This document shows, piece after piece, positions 1 to 9,200 of a stretch of 64,000 nt of DNA. This DNA comes from an uncultured Bacillota bacterium (GTDB lineage: Bacteria > Bacillota > Clostridia > Christensenellales > UBA1242), in contig CASDUK010000003.1 of assembly GCA_949283975.1 (NCBI GenBank), positions 62,001-126,000 of the forward strand. Direction: 5' to 3'. Made by a program: the position numbers and the translations under genes. The number at the start of each line of letters is the position of its first letter. The stretch's first letter is position 1. The notes under the pieces are model-generated. The model was not told where the DNA came from. It ran no database searches and saw nothing but the letters and a program-made list of their open reading frames with translations.

Positions 1-783
1 GCCCTTTCCTTTTTCGTTTTGTTTTGATTGCTCAATATATCTTCTAATTGCCTCCATCGTAACAGTTTTGTTTTCTTGTTGTTCATCGGTTAAGGTTTCT
101 TCTTCTGAAAAGAGTTTGTCTTTTGAAAGCATTTCAAAAACATAATTTATGTCATATAATTCTAAATTCGAGTCATCATAGTCAAGCGCTTCTTCAACCT
201 CAACATATTCATATTCTTCCTTTCCGTCTTCGCCAGTTTTAACAACCAAAACTTCTTTTATTATTACAATTTCATATTCTCTTGTTTGCTCATTAAAAAC
301 AATTTTTGCTTGCTTGTCATATGGCGTGTAGATAAAGTTTGATTCTTGTTTTTTATTGTTAGTAATTGTCTCTTCACCTTTAAGTTTTAATTCATCTCTA
401 ACATCTTTTTCAAATGTTTCAATGTTTGTAATTAAAGAAGTGTAAGTTGTATACCAAAGATAGTTCTTTTCCGTGTTTGAAAGAACAATTGCGCCGTTTG
501 CAACAAGGTCTTTGGCGTCATCTAAATAGAGTTCTTTTGAAACCAAATATTTTATTAAAGAATTTAAAGCAACTTCGCTGTCTCCGTTTGATTGATTGTA
601 GAAAGTTGAATAATAATTATTATACCCAGTAACAAAATCTTCGCGCGAAATTGTAACCCCGCCCGTGCTAACAACCGTTTGGCTGTTTATTGCTGCTGTG
701 TTTTCGGGAAAAAGATTGCATCCAGCAAAACAAAAGCAAACGCAAAGCATTAAAGCAAAAATTGAAAACCACTTCTTTTTCAC
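1..783 (-). CDS. lipoprotein with PrsA/SurA-like N-terminal region (3' end outside window)
   Basis: The gene runs off the left edge; about 260 residues are visible. It starts at a GTG (781-783) preceded by a GAGAAGAGG ribosome binding site 5 nt upstream; the ATG at 798-800 is out of frame and soon hits a stop. The N-terminus is a lipoprotein signal peptide: KKK, a hydrophobic stretch, then FAGC with the lipidated Cys at about residue 21. The next part (VTISREDFVTGYNNYY, then ALNSLIKYLVSKELYLDDAK) resembles the SurA/PrsA N-terminal chaperone fold, which precedes a peptidyl-prolyl isomerase domain in extracellular foldases. A Glu-rich low-complexity stretch follows. The isomerase domain, if present, lies outside, so a foldase role is an inference from the N-terminus alone. 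Confidence 0.7.
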   Translation of the reverse strand, partial: MKKKWFSIFALMLCVCFCFAGCNLFPENTAAINSQTVVSTGGVTISREDFVTGYNNYYSTFYNQSNGDSEVALNSLIKYLVSKELYLDDAKDLVANGAIVLSNTEKNYLWYTTYTSLITNIETFEKDVRDELKLKGEETITNNKKQESNFIYTPYDKQAKIVFNEQTREYEIVIIKEVLVVKTGEDGKEEYEYVEVEEALDYDDSNLELYDINYVFEMLSKDKLFSEEETLTDEQQENKTVTMEAIRRYIEQSKQNEKGKG

Positions 784-819
784 ACTAACCTCTTCTCCAT
801 AAATTTACTTAGCGGATGT

Positions 820-847
820 ATTATACCTCATTGTAAAATATTGTCAA
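820..847 (-). promoter_or_regulatory. SigA-type promoter of the truncated lipoprotein gene
   Basis: On the minus strand TTGACA (842-847) and TATAAT (820-825) are separated by 16 bp. Both hexamers are perfect consensus. It lies about 37 bp upstream of the GTG start at 783. Confidence 0.75.
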
Positions 848-1122
848 AATAATTTTAATTAAACATTTTACATTTTTTTGTTGATATGTTGACAGCCATA
901 ACTTAGTTTTCAACAATTTATTAACATTTGCCTTAAATAAAATTTAACAATATGTTGTATATTTTTTATTAAATTCTTTTTTTTAAGTCAATATATTGAA
1001 AAAATTAAAAGTTGTTAACATTTTCACAGCCTTTAATATGATTAATATTATTTATCAATAAAATATAAACACAAAAGGCGCGCGCAGCCATTTAAAAATT
1101 TTTTTAACTTTGCTTAAAATAA
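848..1122. other. AT-rich intergenic region upstream of dnaN
   Basis: This gap between the divergent lipoprotein and dnaN genes is strongly A+T-rich apart from a short GC-rich patch around 1078-1090. It contains TTTTCACA near 1019-1025, one mismatch from a DnaA box, but no cluster of DnaA boxes. No dnaA gene is visible beside dnaN, so I do not call an origin here. I see no convincing ORF or RNA. Confidence 0.5.
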
Positions 1123-1151
1123 TTGAAAATTTAATTGATATTTGATATAAT
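1123..1151 (+). promoter_or_regulatory. SigA-type promoter of dnaN
   Basis: TTGAAA (1123-1128), a 17-bp spacer and TATAAT (1146-1151) lie 28 bp upstream of the dnaN start codon. An AAGGAGAAG ribosome binding site sits between them. dnaN therefore has its own promoter instead of being read from dnaA. Confidence 0.8.
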
Positions 1152-1179
1152 AAAGATTAGGTGAACAAGGAGAAGAAAT

Positions 1180-2283
1180 ATGCAAATTATATGTGATGGA
1201 TTAGATTTAAGCGAAGCAGCAATTAAAGTTTCAAGGGCAATTTCTGGAAAAACAACAAACCCAATTTTAGAAGGAATTAAACTTGTTGCAGACAACGATT
1301 GTTTAATTATTAGTGCAACAGACGGAGACCTTGCAATTGAAAAGAAAATTAAAGCAGAAGTTAAAGTTGAAGGGCAAACAGTTGTTCCTGGAAGGTTTTT
1401 TGTTGAATTTATTAAAAAGCTGACAAAAGAAAAAATTGAACTTTCTTTAAATGAAAAAAATCAGTTAAAGATTAGATATACAGACAGCGTTGGTTCAATT
1501 CAATGTTACAACCCTTCTGAATATCCCGGCTTTAACAAAATTGATTCAAACGATTTCTTTGCAATGAGCCAATCGGATTTTAAAGATTTAATTAACAAAA
1601 CAATCTTTTCGGTTGCTGTTGACGACAGTAGGCCAATTTTAAAAGGTTGCCTGCTTGAGATTTCTGAAAACGGAATTAATTCTGTTGCGTTAGACGGCTA
1701 TCGCCTTGCTTTCTGCAAAAAAGAACTTAAACATTCAACAATTAAAACAAATGTAATTGTTCCTGCAAGAAGCCTTGGAGAAATTTCAAGAATTTTGGAA
1801 GATTCAACAGAAATAATTAACATCTACATTCAAAAAAACGCAATTATGGTTGATTTAAAAGACACTAAAATTATTTCAAAGCTTTTAGAAGGTGAATTTT
1901 TAAATTATAAACAAATTATTCCAAACCATTTTGAAACTTCAGTTGTTATCAATAAAGCACAGTTTGAAGACGCGCTAGACAGAGCCTCTCTACTTTCAAA
2001 AATTGGCCAAAACAACCTTGTTAAACTTGACATAAAAGAAAACAGCATGGAAATAACCTCTAATTCAGACATAGGAAATATTTCTGAAAAGGTTAATGTT
2101 TCCTTTACTGGAAAAGATTTAAAAATTGCCTTCAACGCAAGATATTTTATGGAAGCCTCTAGAAACGTTCAAGACGAGTTTATTAAACTTAACTTCAATC
2201 TTCCAACAAACCCGTGTGTTATAACGCCGGTTGAAGGCGAAGAATTTAAATTCTTAATTTTGCCAGTTAGAATGATTAATTAA
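1180..2283 (+). CDS. dnaN: DNA polymerase III beta subunit (sliding clamp)
   Basis: This encodes the ring-shaped processivity clamp that tethers DNA polymerase III to DNA. At 367 residues it has the usual family length and the three-repeat beta-clamp layout. Recognisable signatures are the N-terminal NPILEGIKLVA stretch, DGYRLAF in the middle domain and the C-terminal LILPVRMIN, where the clamp's peptide-binding pocket is completed. The start is fixed by an AAGGAGAAG site just upstream. In most Firmicutes dnaN follows dnaA and precedes recF; here it stands alone with its own promoter and terminator, facing a PBP gene on the other strand. Expression is probably constitutive (inference from the consensus promoter). 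Confidence 0.98.
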   Translation: MQIICDGLDLSEAAIKVSRAISGKTTNPILEGIKLVADNDCLIISATDGDLAIEKKIKAEVKVEGQTVVPGRFFVEFIKKLTKEKIELSLNEKNQLKIRYTDSVGSIQCYNPSEYPGFNKIDSNDFFAMSQSDFKDLINKTIFSVAVDDSRPILKGCLLEISENGINSVALDGYRLAFCKKELKHSTIKTNVIVPARSLGEISRILEDSTEIINIYIQKNAIMVDLKDTKIISKLLEGEFLNYKQIIPNHFETSVVINKAQFEDALDRASLLSKIGQNNLVKLDIKENSMEITSNSDIGNISEKVNVSFTGKDLKIAFNARYFMEASRNVQDEFIKLNFNLPTNPCVITPVEGEEFKFLILPVRMIN

Positions 2284-2304
2284 TATTAAATAGATGATAT
2301 AAAG

Positions 2305-2338
2305 AAATAAAAGATAGAAAAATAACTATCTTTTATTT
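2305..2338. terminator. bidirectional terminator between dnaN and the PBP gene
   Basis: A 13-bp inverted repeat (2305-2317 and 2326-2338) reads AAATAAAAGATAG on one arm, with an 8-nt loop and a T-run on the dnaN side. It sits between the convergent ends of dnaN and the PBP gene and could serve both. Confidence 0.75.
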
Positions 2339-2415
2339 TTGCAATCTTACAAATAAGGGTTTTAAATTTTTATTTTTTTAATTATTGTTTATAGACTTTT
2401 GAAAATTTTAATTTG

Positions 2416-4317
2416 TTAACTTGTGTTTGTTATTAAATAGATTGATTGGTTTTTACAAACCATTGTTCCAGGAGAAGGAAGTTGGGCTATAACAACCCCC
2501 CCATCTCCTTGAATTTCATATTTTAGGCCAAGTTTAGAAAGAGTTATGCATGCTTGGGTTAAACTCATTCCAACAAGGTTTGGAACTTCAATGTTTTGTT
2601 CAAGTTGAACGTCGCTATCCTTTGCAATGTTTTTATATTCAAAAATTGCGCTAAAAATTTCCTTTGCATAAGGCGATGCAACAACGCTTCCATAATATGC
2701 CCCAGTTCCCGGTTCGTCAACAACAATTAAAACTATATATTCTGGGTTTGACGCCGGATATGTTCCAATAAAACTGGAGATGTATTTTCCAGAAATTTTT
2801 CCGTCTTCATATTTCTGAGTTGTTCCTGTTTTTCCTCCAACTTCATATCCTTCTATAAATGTCAATTCTCCCGTTTGAGAAACAACCTTTTCAAGCATTT
2901 CGTTTATCATGGAAGAAGTTTCGTTTGAGATAACTTGACGAACAATTGTTTTTTCGTTTTGTTCAATTACAGTTCCGTCTGCCGAAACAATTGAACTAAC
3001 CATGTATGGCCGAAGAAGATAACCGCCGTTAACGCAGGCTGAAATTGCTGTTATTAGTTGAAGAGGTGTTACTGCAATTGCCTGGCCAAATCCCATTCTT
3101 GCAAGATCAACTGTTTTAACGCCGTCCTTATCCATTAAAATTCCGCCACTTTCGCCAAGAAATTCAATTCCGGTTTGGCTTCCAAGGCCAAATTCTTGGA
3201 AGAATTGATAGAACTTGTCTAAACCAATTCTTAAGGCAAGTTGGGTAAAAACTGCGTTGCATGAGTTGCAAAGGCCGTCTGTTAAATCTTCGCTCCCGTG
3301 GCCAGTTGATTTCCAACATTTAATTTTTTGGCCGTCAATAATTGCATATCCCGGGCAGTAAAAGGAATCTGAAAGGTGGGCAGAACCAGATTCTAAGGCG
3401 GCGGCCATAGTTAAAATTTTAAAGGTTGAGCCTGGTTCATAAACATCAACAATTGCTTGGTTTTTAACCTGGTTTAACATTGCTTCAACATCATCTCTTG
3501 GAACTTCGTTTAGGTTGAAACTTGGTTTTGTTGACATGGCAATAATCTCTCCAGTGTTTGGATTCATAACAATTGCCGTTGCGCTCTTTGCCTTTTGTTC
3601 AACAATCAATTTTTCAAGAGTTTGTTCAACTTTTAGTTGAATGTTAACATCAACTGTCATGTTTATGTTGCAACCCGGAACGGAGGGAACAAAGCTTGTT
3701 AAACTGTTGTAAATTTGCTTTCCTTGAAGGTCGCTTTGAACAAGGCTATAACCGTTTACACCCTTTAAAATTTCATCGTAATAAGCTTCAATTCCAGCTT
3801 GACCTGTGTTGTCAATTGTTGTAAAACCCAAAACCTGTGTTAGCAAATTTCCATAAGGATAATATCTGCTTATGCTTTCCGAAAGGTAGACGCCACTGTA
3901 AGATTTTTCATAAATTTCCTTTGCAACCTCGCTTTCAACATTCATTTTAATTAAAACTTCGCTAACAGATTTGTTGTTTACTTTTAAGAGAGTTTGGTTA
4001 TAATCCAACCCTAATTTTTGAGAAAGAAAGTTTGCAACAGAAGGTGCTTCTTTAACTTCTCTGCCGCGGACATAAATATTGTATGTTGTATATGAAACTG
4101 CAAGTGCTGCGCCGTTTCTATCATAAATTGTTCCTCGTTCGGCAACAACAGGAAGGCCGCGCGTCCATTGGTCGGTTGCCTTTGCCTGGAGAAAACCTCC
4201 TTTAAAAACTTGAACATACAAAAGCCTTCCAACAATTGCACCAAAAAGAACAATTAAAACAATTGAAAAAATTAGAACTCTTTTCTTTAAAAATTTAATG
4301 TTAAATTTAGTGTCCAA
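2416..4317 (-). CDS. class B penicillin-binding protein with C-terminal PASTA domain (FtsI/SpoVD-type)
   Basis: This is a septal or elongation peptidoglycan transpeptidase acting outside the membrane. The 633 residues show a cytoplasmic KKR anchor, one membrane helix (about 13-35), a dimerisation domain beginning near RGTIYDRNG (61-69), and a transpeptidase domain with all three active-site motifs: STFK (catalytic Ser297), SCN (352-354) and KTG (496-498). A single PASTA domain (about 576-632, beginning VPNLVGMSL) ends the protein, as in SpoVD and PBP2x. The start is a TTG with an AAGGAG site 9 nt upstream. It lies in the dcw order rsmH, ftsL-like, PBP, which supports a division role. Whether it is FtsI or the sporulation paralogue SpoVD cannot be settled from the sequence. 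Confidence 0.93.
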   Translation of the reverse strand: MDTKFNIKFLKKRVLIFSIVLIVLFGAIVGRLLYVQVFKGGFLQAKATDQWTRGLPVVAERGTIYDRNGAALAVSYTTYNIYVRGREVKEAPSVANFLSQKLGLDYNQTLLKVNNKSVSEVLIKMNVESEVAKEIYEKSYSGVYLSESISRYYPYGNLLTQVLGFTTIDNTGQAGIEAYYDEILKGVNGYSLVQSDLQGKQIYNSLTSFVPSVPGCNINMTVDVNIQLKVEQTLEKLIVEQKAKSATAIVMNPNTGEIIAMSTKPSFNLNEVPRDDVEAMLNQVKNQAIVDVYEPGSTFKILTMAAALESGSAHLSDSFYCPGYAIIDGQKIKCWKSTGHGSEDLTDGLCNSCNAVFTQLALRIGLDKFYQFFQEFGLGSQTGIEFLGESGGILMDKDGVKTVDLARMGFGQAIAVTPLQLITAISACVNGGYLLRPYMVSSIVSADGTVIEQNEKTIVRQVISNETSSMINEMLEKVVSQTGELTFIEGYEVGGKTGTTQKYEDGKISGKYISSFIGTYPASNPEYIVLIVVDEPGTGAYYGSVVASPYAKEIFSAIFEYKNIAKDSDVQLEQNIEVPNLVGMSLTQACITLSKLGLKYEIQGDGGVVIAQLPSPGTMVCKNQSIYLITNTS

Positions 4318-4392
4318 AAAAATTCGCTCCTTTTAAATATTTTTATTTAAGGTTGCGAATTTTTATGTTAATTTTAAAATATTTTGCTGAAT

Positions 4393-5181
4393 TTAGCTGA
4401 AAAGGTTTGAAAGCCAGTTGCATAACCTGTCAAACCAGTTGCTTCTAACGCTGTATTCCGTTGGAACGCTTGGCGTTGGTTGAAGAGGAACTACTTCTGC
4501 GTTTGAAAGCTCGTCTAAGTTAAAAATGCTGTCCGGATTTGTTAAATCGTCTGCTTTTGAAATGTTGCTAATGTGGGTTACTATATTTACGGAATAGATT
4601 TTGTTTGCTTGTTCCATCTCAGATGTTAAAGTTTCAATTTGAACAGCGTTTGCAATTGTCCAACCAACCATGCAAGCTAAAACCAAAACCGCCCCAACGC
4701 AAATTATTTTAAGCCTTGTTTTAAATTTTGCCCTTTGCCTTGGTTTTTCCTCTTGGTCTGGAACTGTTTCTTCTTCCATTTTAGAAACTTCGGCTTCTTC
4801 TTCAATTTGGTTTTCAATTTTTTCTTCTTTAGCGGCTGGCTTTGATTCTATTACAACCTCATCTTCTTCAACAGGAGCATAGACAGAGTGAAACGAAACC
4901 TGACCTTTTGCTTGTTTTTTATCGCTTTTTTGTTTTTCTGAAAAGAATGTTTCGGCTGCTTCAAATTGAATTTTTGGCGTTACCTTTGTTTCTTTTTTTT
5001 GCTTAGGCTCTTCTTTTGAAAAATTTTTCTTTAAATTTTCCATGTATTCTGAAGGCGTGTTTGAAAAAAGAGTTTTTTTGGCCTCTTGTTTTTTTTCTTC
5101 AACATCGTTTTCAAAAACAACTTCTGGCTTGTTTTCAGTTTTTTCCAAAATTGAAACAGCTGTTTCCCTTTTCAAATCCAT
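4393..5181 (-). CDS. FtsL-position single-pass membrane protein with long charged cytoplasmic tail
   Basis: The 262 residues comprise a highly charged Glu/Lys-rich cytoplasmic region (1-150), one membrane helix (about 157-180) and a short external part with a heptad-like stretch (IETLTSEMEQANKIYS, 182-197) and an amphipathic C-terminus. No family is recognisable by sequence. Its place between rsmH and the class B PBP is exactly where ftsL sits in most Gram-positive dcw clusters, and FtsL proteins are small, fast-evolving single-pass proteins with an extracytoplasmic coiled coil. I therefore infer a divisome role. The roughly 150-residue cytoplasmic tail is far longer than in usual FtsL. There is no ribosome binding site; a promoter places the transcript start at or beside the ATG. 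Confidence 0.6.
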   Translation of the reverse strand: MDLKRETAVSILEKTENKPEVVFENDVEEKKQEAKKTLFSNTPSEYMENLKKNFSKEEPKQKKETKVTPKIQFEAAETFFSEKQKSDKKQAKGQVSFHSVYAPVEEDEVVIESKPAAKEEKIENQIEEEAEVSKMEEETVPDQEEKPRQRAKFKTRLKIICVGAVLVLACMVGWTIANAVQIETLTSEMEQANKIYSVNIVTHISNISKADDLTNPDSIFNLDELSNAEVVPLQPTPSVPTEYSVRSNWFDRLCNWLSNLFS

Positions 5182-5187
5182 AACTTA

Positions 5188-5216
5188 ACTATACATCACA
5201 AAGAAAAAAATTTCAA
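5188..5216 (-). promoter_or_regulatory. promoter of the FtsL-like gene, probably leaderless
   Basis: TTGAAA (5211-5216), a 17-bp spacer and TATAGT (5188-5193) end 6 nt before the ATG at 5181. A normal start site about 7 nt after the -10 box would be the A of the ATG itself. No Shine-Dalgarno sequence is present. Confidence 0.6.
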
Positions 5217-5222
5217 GCAAAA

Positions 5223-6188
5223 TTAAATTTTTTCTGCAATTCTAAGTTTTGCGCTTGAACTTCTTGAATTTATCTCAAGTTCTTTCTCGGAGGCAACAAT
5301 TGGCTTTTTGGTTATAACTTTTATTGAAGGAATGTGGTTACAAACACATTTTGGGAAAGAAGGCGGGCAAACGCAGCCAAGGCTTTTTTCTTTAAAGACT
5401 GTTTTAACAATTCTGTCTTCAAGAGAATGGAAAGAAATTACGCAAATTCTTCCTCCGCTCTTTAACATTTCAATTAGATTTTCAAGCGTTTCTTTTAGGT
5501 TTTCAAGCTCTCCGTTAACGGCAATTCTAAGAGCCTGAAAAACTTTTTTTGACGCTCCTCCTCTTGAAAAAACAACTTTTTTTGGAAGGCAGCTTTCAAC
5601 AATTTCGTTTAGTTTTTGTGTTGTTTCAATTGAAGCTTTTTGCCTTTCTTGAACAATTTTATTTGCAATTTTTCCCGCAAATTCTTCCTCTCCAAACTCC
5701 CAAAAAATTTTTCTAAGCTGTTCTTCACTAAGGTTGTTAACAAGTTCTTTTGCAGTTAAACTTTGGGATTGATCCATTCTCATATCCAAAATTCCATCTG
5801 TTTTAAAACTAAAACCTCTGCTTGGAGTGTCAATTTGATGGGAACTAACACCGAGGTCAATTAAAATTCCGTCAACCCTTTCAATTCCCAAACTTTTTAA
5901 AATTTCTGGCGCAAGTTTAAAATCTTTATTAACAAGCAAGGCCTCTCCTTGCCTGGGAAGGCCATCAGTTGAAATTTTTATAGTTTTTGAAAGTTTTTTT
6001 GTTGACTCTGAAATTGCCTCTAAATCCTTGTCGAAACCAATTAGAATTCCATTTGAAAGTTTTTTTGCAATTTCGCCGCTGTGGCCTGCTCCGCCCAAAG
6101 TTAAGTCTAAATAAACCCCATTAGGTTTAATTTTTAAGCCGTTTATAACCTCATTTAATAAAACGGGAATGTGATATGCTTTTTCCAT
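5223..6188 (-). CDS. rsmH: 16S rRNA (cytosine1402-N4)-methyltransferase RsmH
   Basis: This cytoplasmic enzyme (MraW) uses S-adenosylmethionine to methylate N4 of C1402 in the ribosomal decoding centre. At 321 residues it is standard length. The N-terminus HIPVLLNEV and the glycine-rich SAM loop LDLTLGGAGHSG are typical; LIDLGVSSHQID, RGFSFKTDGILDMRMD and ICVISFHSLEDR are further family signatures. It is the upstream member of the rsmH, ftsL-like, PBP order, but no mraZ precedes it; instead a large CvpA-like gene ends 14 nt upstream of its ATG. Confidence 0.98.
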   Translation of the reverse strand: MEKAYHIPVLLNEVINGLKIKPNGVYLDLTLGGAGHSGEIAKKLSNGILIGFDKDLEAISESTKKLSKTIKISTDGLPRQGEALLVNKDFKLAPEILKSLGIERVDGILIDLGVSSHQIDTPSRGFSFKTDGILDMRMDQSQSLTAKELVNNLSEEQLRKIFWEFGEEEFAGKIANKIVQERQKASIETTQKLNEIVESCLPKKVVFSRGGASKKVFQALRIAVNGELENLKETLENLIEMLKSGGRICVISFHSLEDRIVKTVFKEKSLGCVCPPSFPKCVCNHIPSIKVITKKPIVASEKELEINSRSSSAKLRIAEKI

Positions 6189-6202
6189 TTCTTATCCTAA
6201 AA

Positions 6203-9200
6203 TTAGAAAAGTGATTTAACTAAATTTCTAATTGTTTCATCTGTTGTTTTTGAATCTATTGCGGCCGAAATTTCTTCAAAGCTTAGCGAACTTGAAATTG
6301 CAACGCCAGAAGCAATTGCGCGCTGAAGAACAAGAGTTGCTCCGTTGCAAAGGTCTGACAGAGATTCATTTAAATTCTCGCTGCTAATTCCTGTTTCAAT
6401 TAAAAGGCTAATTCTGCTGCTAACAACTTGTTCTTTTTGTATGTAAGATAGATCCACAGAAGATGAAATGTCCTTTCCAATTGCAGATTGAACAATTTCA
6501 ACAATTTCACCTGCATTTTCCTCTGTTATATTTCCAAGAGAGGTTGAAAGGTCTTCAAAAGATTGAGAAGATGAACCATCAACATTTGCAAACGAATTTT
6601 GAACGTCCGAAATTTTGTTAGATGTTTCCTCGCTTGCGCCAACAACCTCCAAAGCATCTCCAACATCAACGCCAGATTCTGGGTCTGCTAAGATATCTAA
6701 GATATTTCCGCCACCCGAAAGGCTTGAAAGTTTTTGTGCTGTTTTTAAGAAGTTAATCCATTCAATCTCGCCATATGAAACATCTCCAGAGAAGGAGTAT
6801 GATTGTTTTGCATAGTCTATCATTGCAATGTAAAGCTCTGCAAAAATTCCACCGTTTTCAACTGTTTTTCCATCTGAACTTAAAACACAATTTGGATTTG
6901 GAGTTCCGTTTGAATAGTCATAGGCGTTTTCTTTTAAAGAATTTAGGAAAGAGCCAACCTTTTCAATTTCTTCGTCTGTCATGTTTCCAAGGTCGAAGTT
7001 CTCACCTGTTAAAATTTCAAAACAATCTGCCAACTTTTCAAGAATTACAACAATGTCCTCCTCTTGGTCTTCTGTTAACCTATCTAAATCAATTGGAGAA
7101 ATTGAAACAACATTTTCTTCTGACGAAATTTGTTCTCCAACGCTTTCGTTTAGAGTGTTAATTAGATAGACTAGAGTTTGTTTTAAAATTTTGCTGTCGT
7201 AAAGATTGTTAATCATAATCCTAATTGAAGAGGACTCTGGAAGAGTTTCATAGAGCGGAAGTTTTAGGTTGTTGAAAATTTTTGAAATTAGTTCGTTTGT
7301 TATTTCAACAGAGCCAAGTTCCCCCGTTGGGAAAAGAAGGTTAGCAACGGACTGTCCGTTATTTTCTTTTTCAAAAATTGAAAGCAAAACATTTATAATT
7401 TCAAATTCTTCCTCCCAACTGAAATCTTCGCTAGCAGCTTCGCCAAGAGTCAGATATTGGTTGAATTCTTCGTTGTTTTGAGCGGCTTGGAAAATTGAAT
7501 TATAAGTTGGGCGCAAGATTGAAATTTTTGAAAGAGGGTTGATTATGTTTACGATATAATCTGAGTTAACTCCTCCGTTTAAAGACGGATCGTTTAAAGC
7601 AAGAATTGTTGAGAGAGTGTCGCCTGTAAAGCCTTCAAAACCAAATTCAACAACCATAACAACAAAACCATCAAACAAGTTTGTAATTTCTTCTTTGTCT
7701 GCCGCGCTTAGGTATGTGAAGTTTGAAAGATCAATGTTTTCAACCTCTTGGCCAATTTTTTCTCGAAGTGTGTCCATATTTTCGTTTGCAAGCTCAAGCG
7801 CATATTTAACTGGTTTTTGAGAAAGCCTTGAATCTAGAAGCGGTTTTAAAACTTCTCTAACATAAGTTTGATTTTCCAAGCTTTCTTCGTTTATAAGAAG
7901 CGTGCAAATTTCTGTTATATCCAGTTCGTTATTTATTGCATAGTCTAAAATTCCTTGCTCTTTAAGAACTGTTAGAGAAGGTTTTATTTGATTGATTTCA
8001 TCTTCCCAATTTAATGATTTTAAAAGCGGGGCGTCTAAAAGTTCGTTAAAGGGCTCTTTTAAAACAACATAGTCAACAAGTTGATTATACGCGTTAATGT
8101 CTTGTGAAACAAACAATGGGCTTGATTTTAAAAGTTCAAGTTCGCTTCCAACAAGTGAGATTAAAGCGTTGAAATCCTCTGTTGAAAAACTGTTTGAGAA
8201 AACATTTTCAATGTTGTTTTGGTCAATTCCGTTTCTATCTAAGATTAAATAGCCATCAACTGCGTTTCTTAAAAGAGAATTGAGCGAAGAATTTGCCAAA
8301 GCCCAGTCTATTTTGTTTTGGTCTAAATCTCCAAGATAGAGTTCGTCATTTGTTTGGTCTTGAACAACCTCAAAACCAACATTTAAGCCGCCTGTTAAAA
8401 TACATTTTAAAGTATAGGACGAAGTTACATTTTCTGTTAAAGAGTTTATTAATTTATAGTCTTGTGCGGCCAAAGAATTTATAAAAGTTGAAACATCTCT
8501 TTCTCCCCCAACCCAGCTGTCAACAAGGCCAACTTGGCAGGCAGCTTGGCAGATTTTTAAAATTGAAGAAAGGTCGCTTTTAAGAGTGTTAACAAAGCCA
8601 GATTTTGAAGATTTTAAGCCTTCAACAACGTTGTCTAGCGCCGCTTTAACTTCTTGGTTGTATTCAAAGTTTACAAAAGTTTCTGAATCATAAACAAAAG
8701 TTAAAGCATATGGAACGGCCTCTTCTGCAAGAACGCGAACAATTCCCATATCTAAAACAGTGTTTAAAATTTTTTCAATTTTGTCAAAGTTAACATTTTT
8801 GTAATTTTCGCTTGCGCCAATTTCGTCAACCAAAAACACATATTCATCATAAACTTTTGTTAAATTTAAAACATCTTTTCTAAAAGCAAAATTTTCGTTG
8901 TTTACAGAAACAGAGGTTAATGCATCAAATATTACATCGTCAAACCCGCCAAGCGTTAACATTTTTCCAGGAACACTTTGGCTAAATGCATCTACATATG
9001 AAATTGTTTCCTCTCCCAAATAATATTTTAACAAATCGGAGCTTGTTTCGCTTAAAAATTCGCTATCACTCTCTGCACTAACAACTGGAGAAGAAGGAGA
9101 CGCTGCAATTTCGGAAATTGTTGAAGTTAGAGAACTTATTGGAACAAAAAGGCAGAAGATAAACAAAAACCCAAAAACAAGGCCAACGGCCGAGCCAAGC

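Noticed and set aside
1017-1025. DnaA box-like TTTTCACA upstream of dnaN
   Set aside because: A single site with one mismatch; no cluster and no AT-rich unwinding repeats to call an origin.
6032-6040. Spo0A box-like TTGTCGAAA in rsmH
   Set aside because: Inside coding sequence with no promoter nearby; expected by chance.
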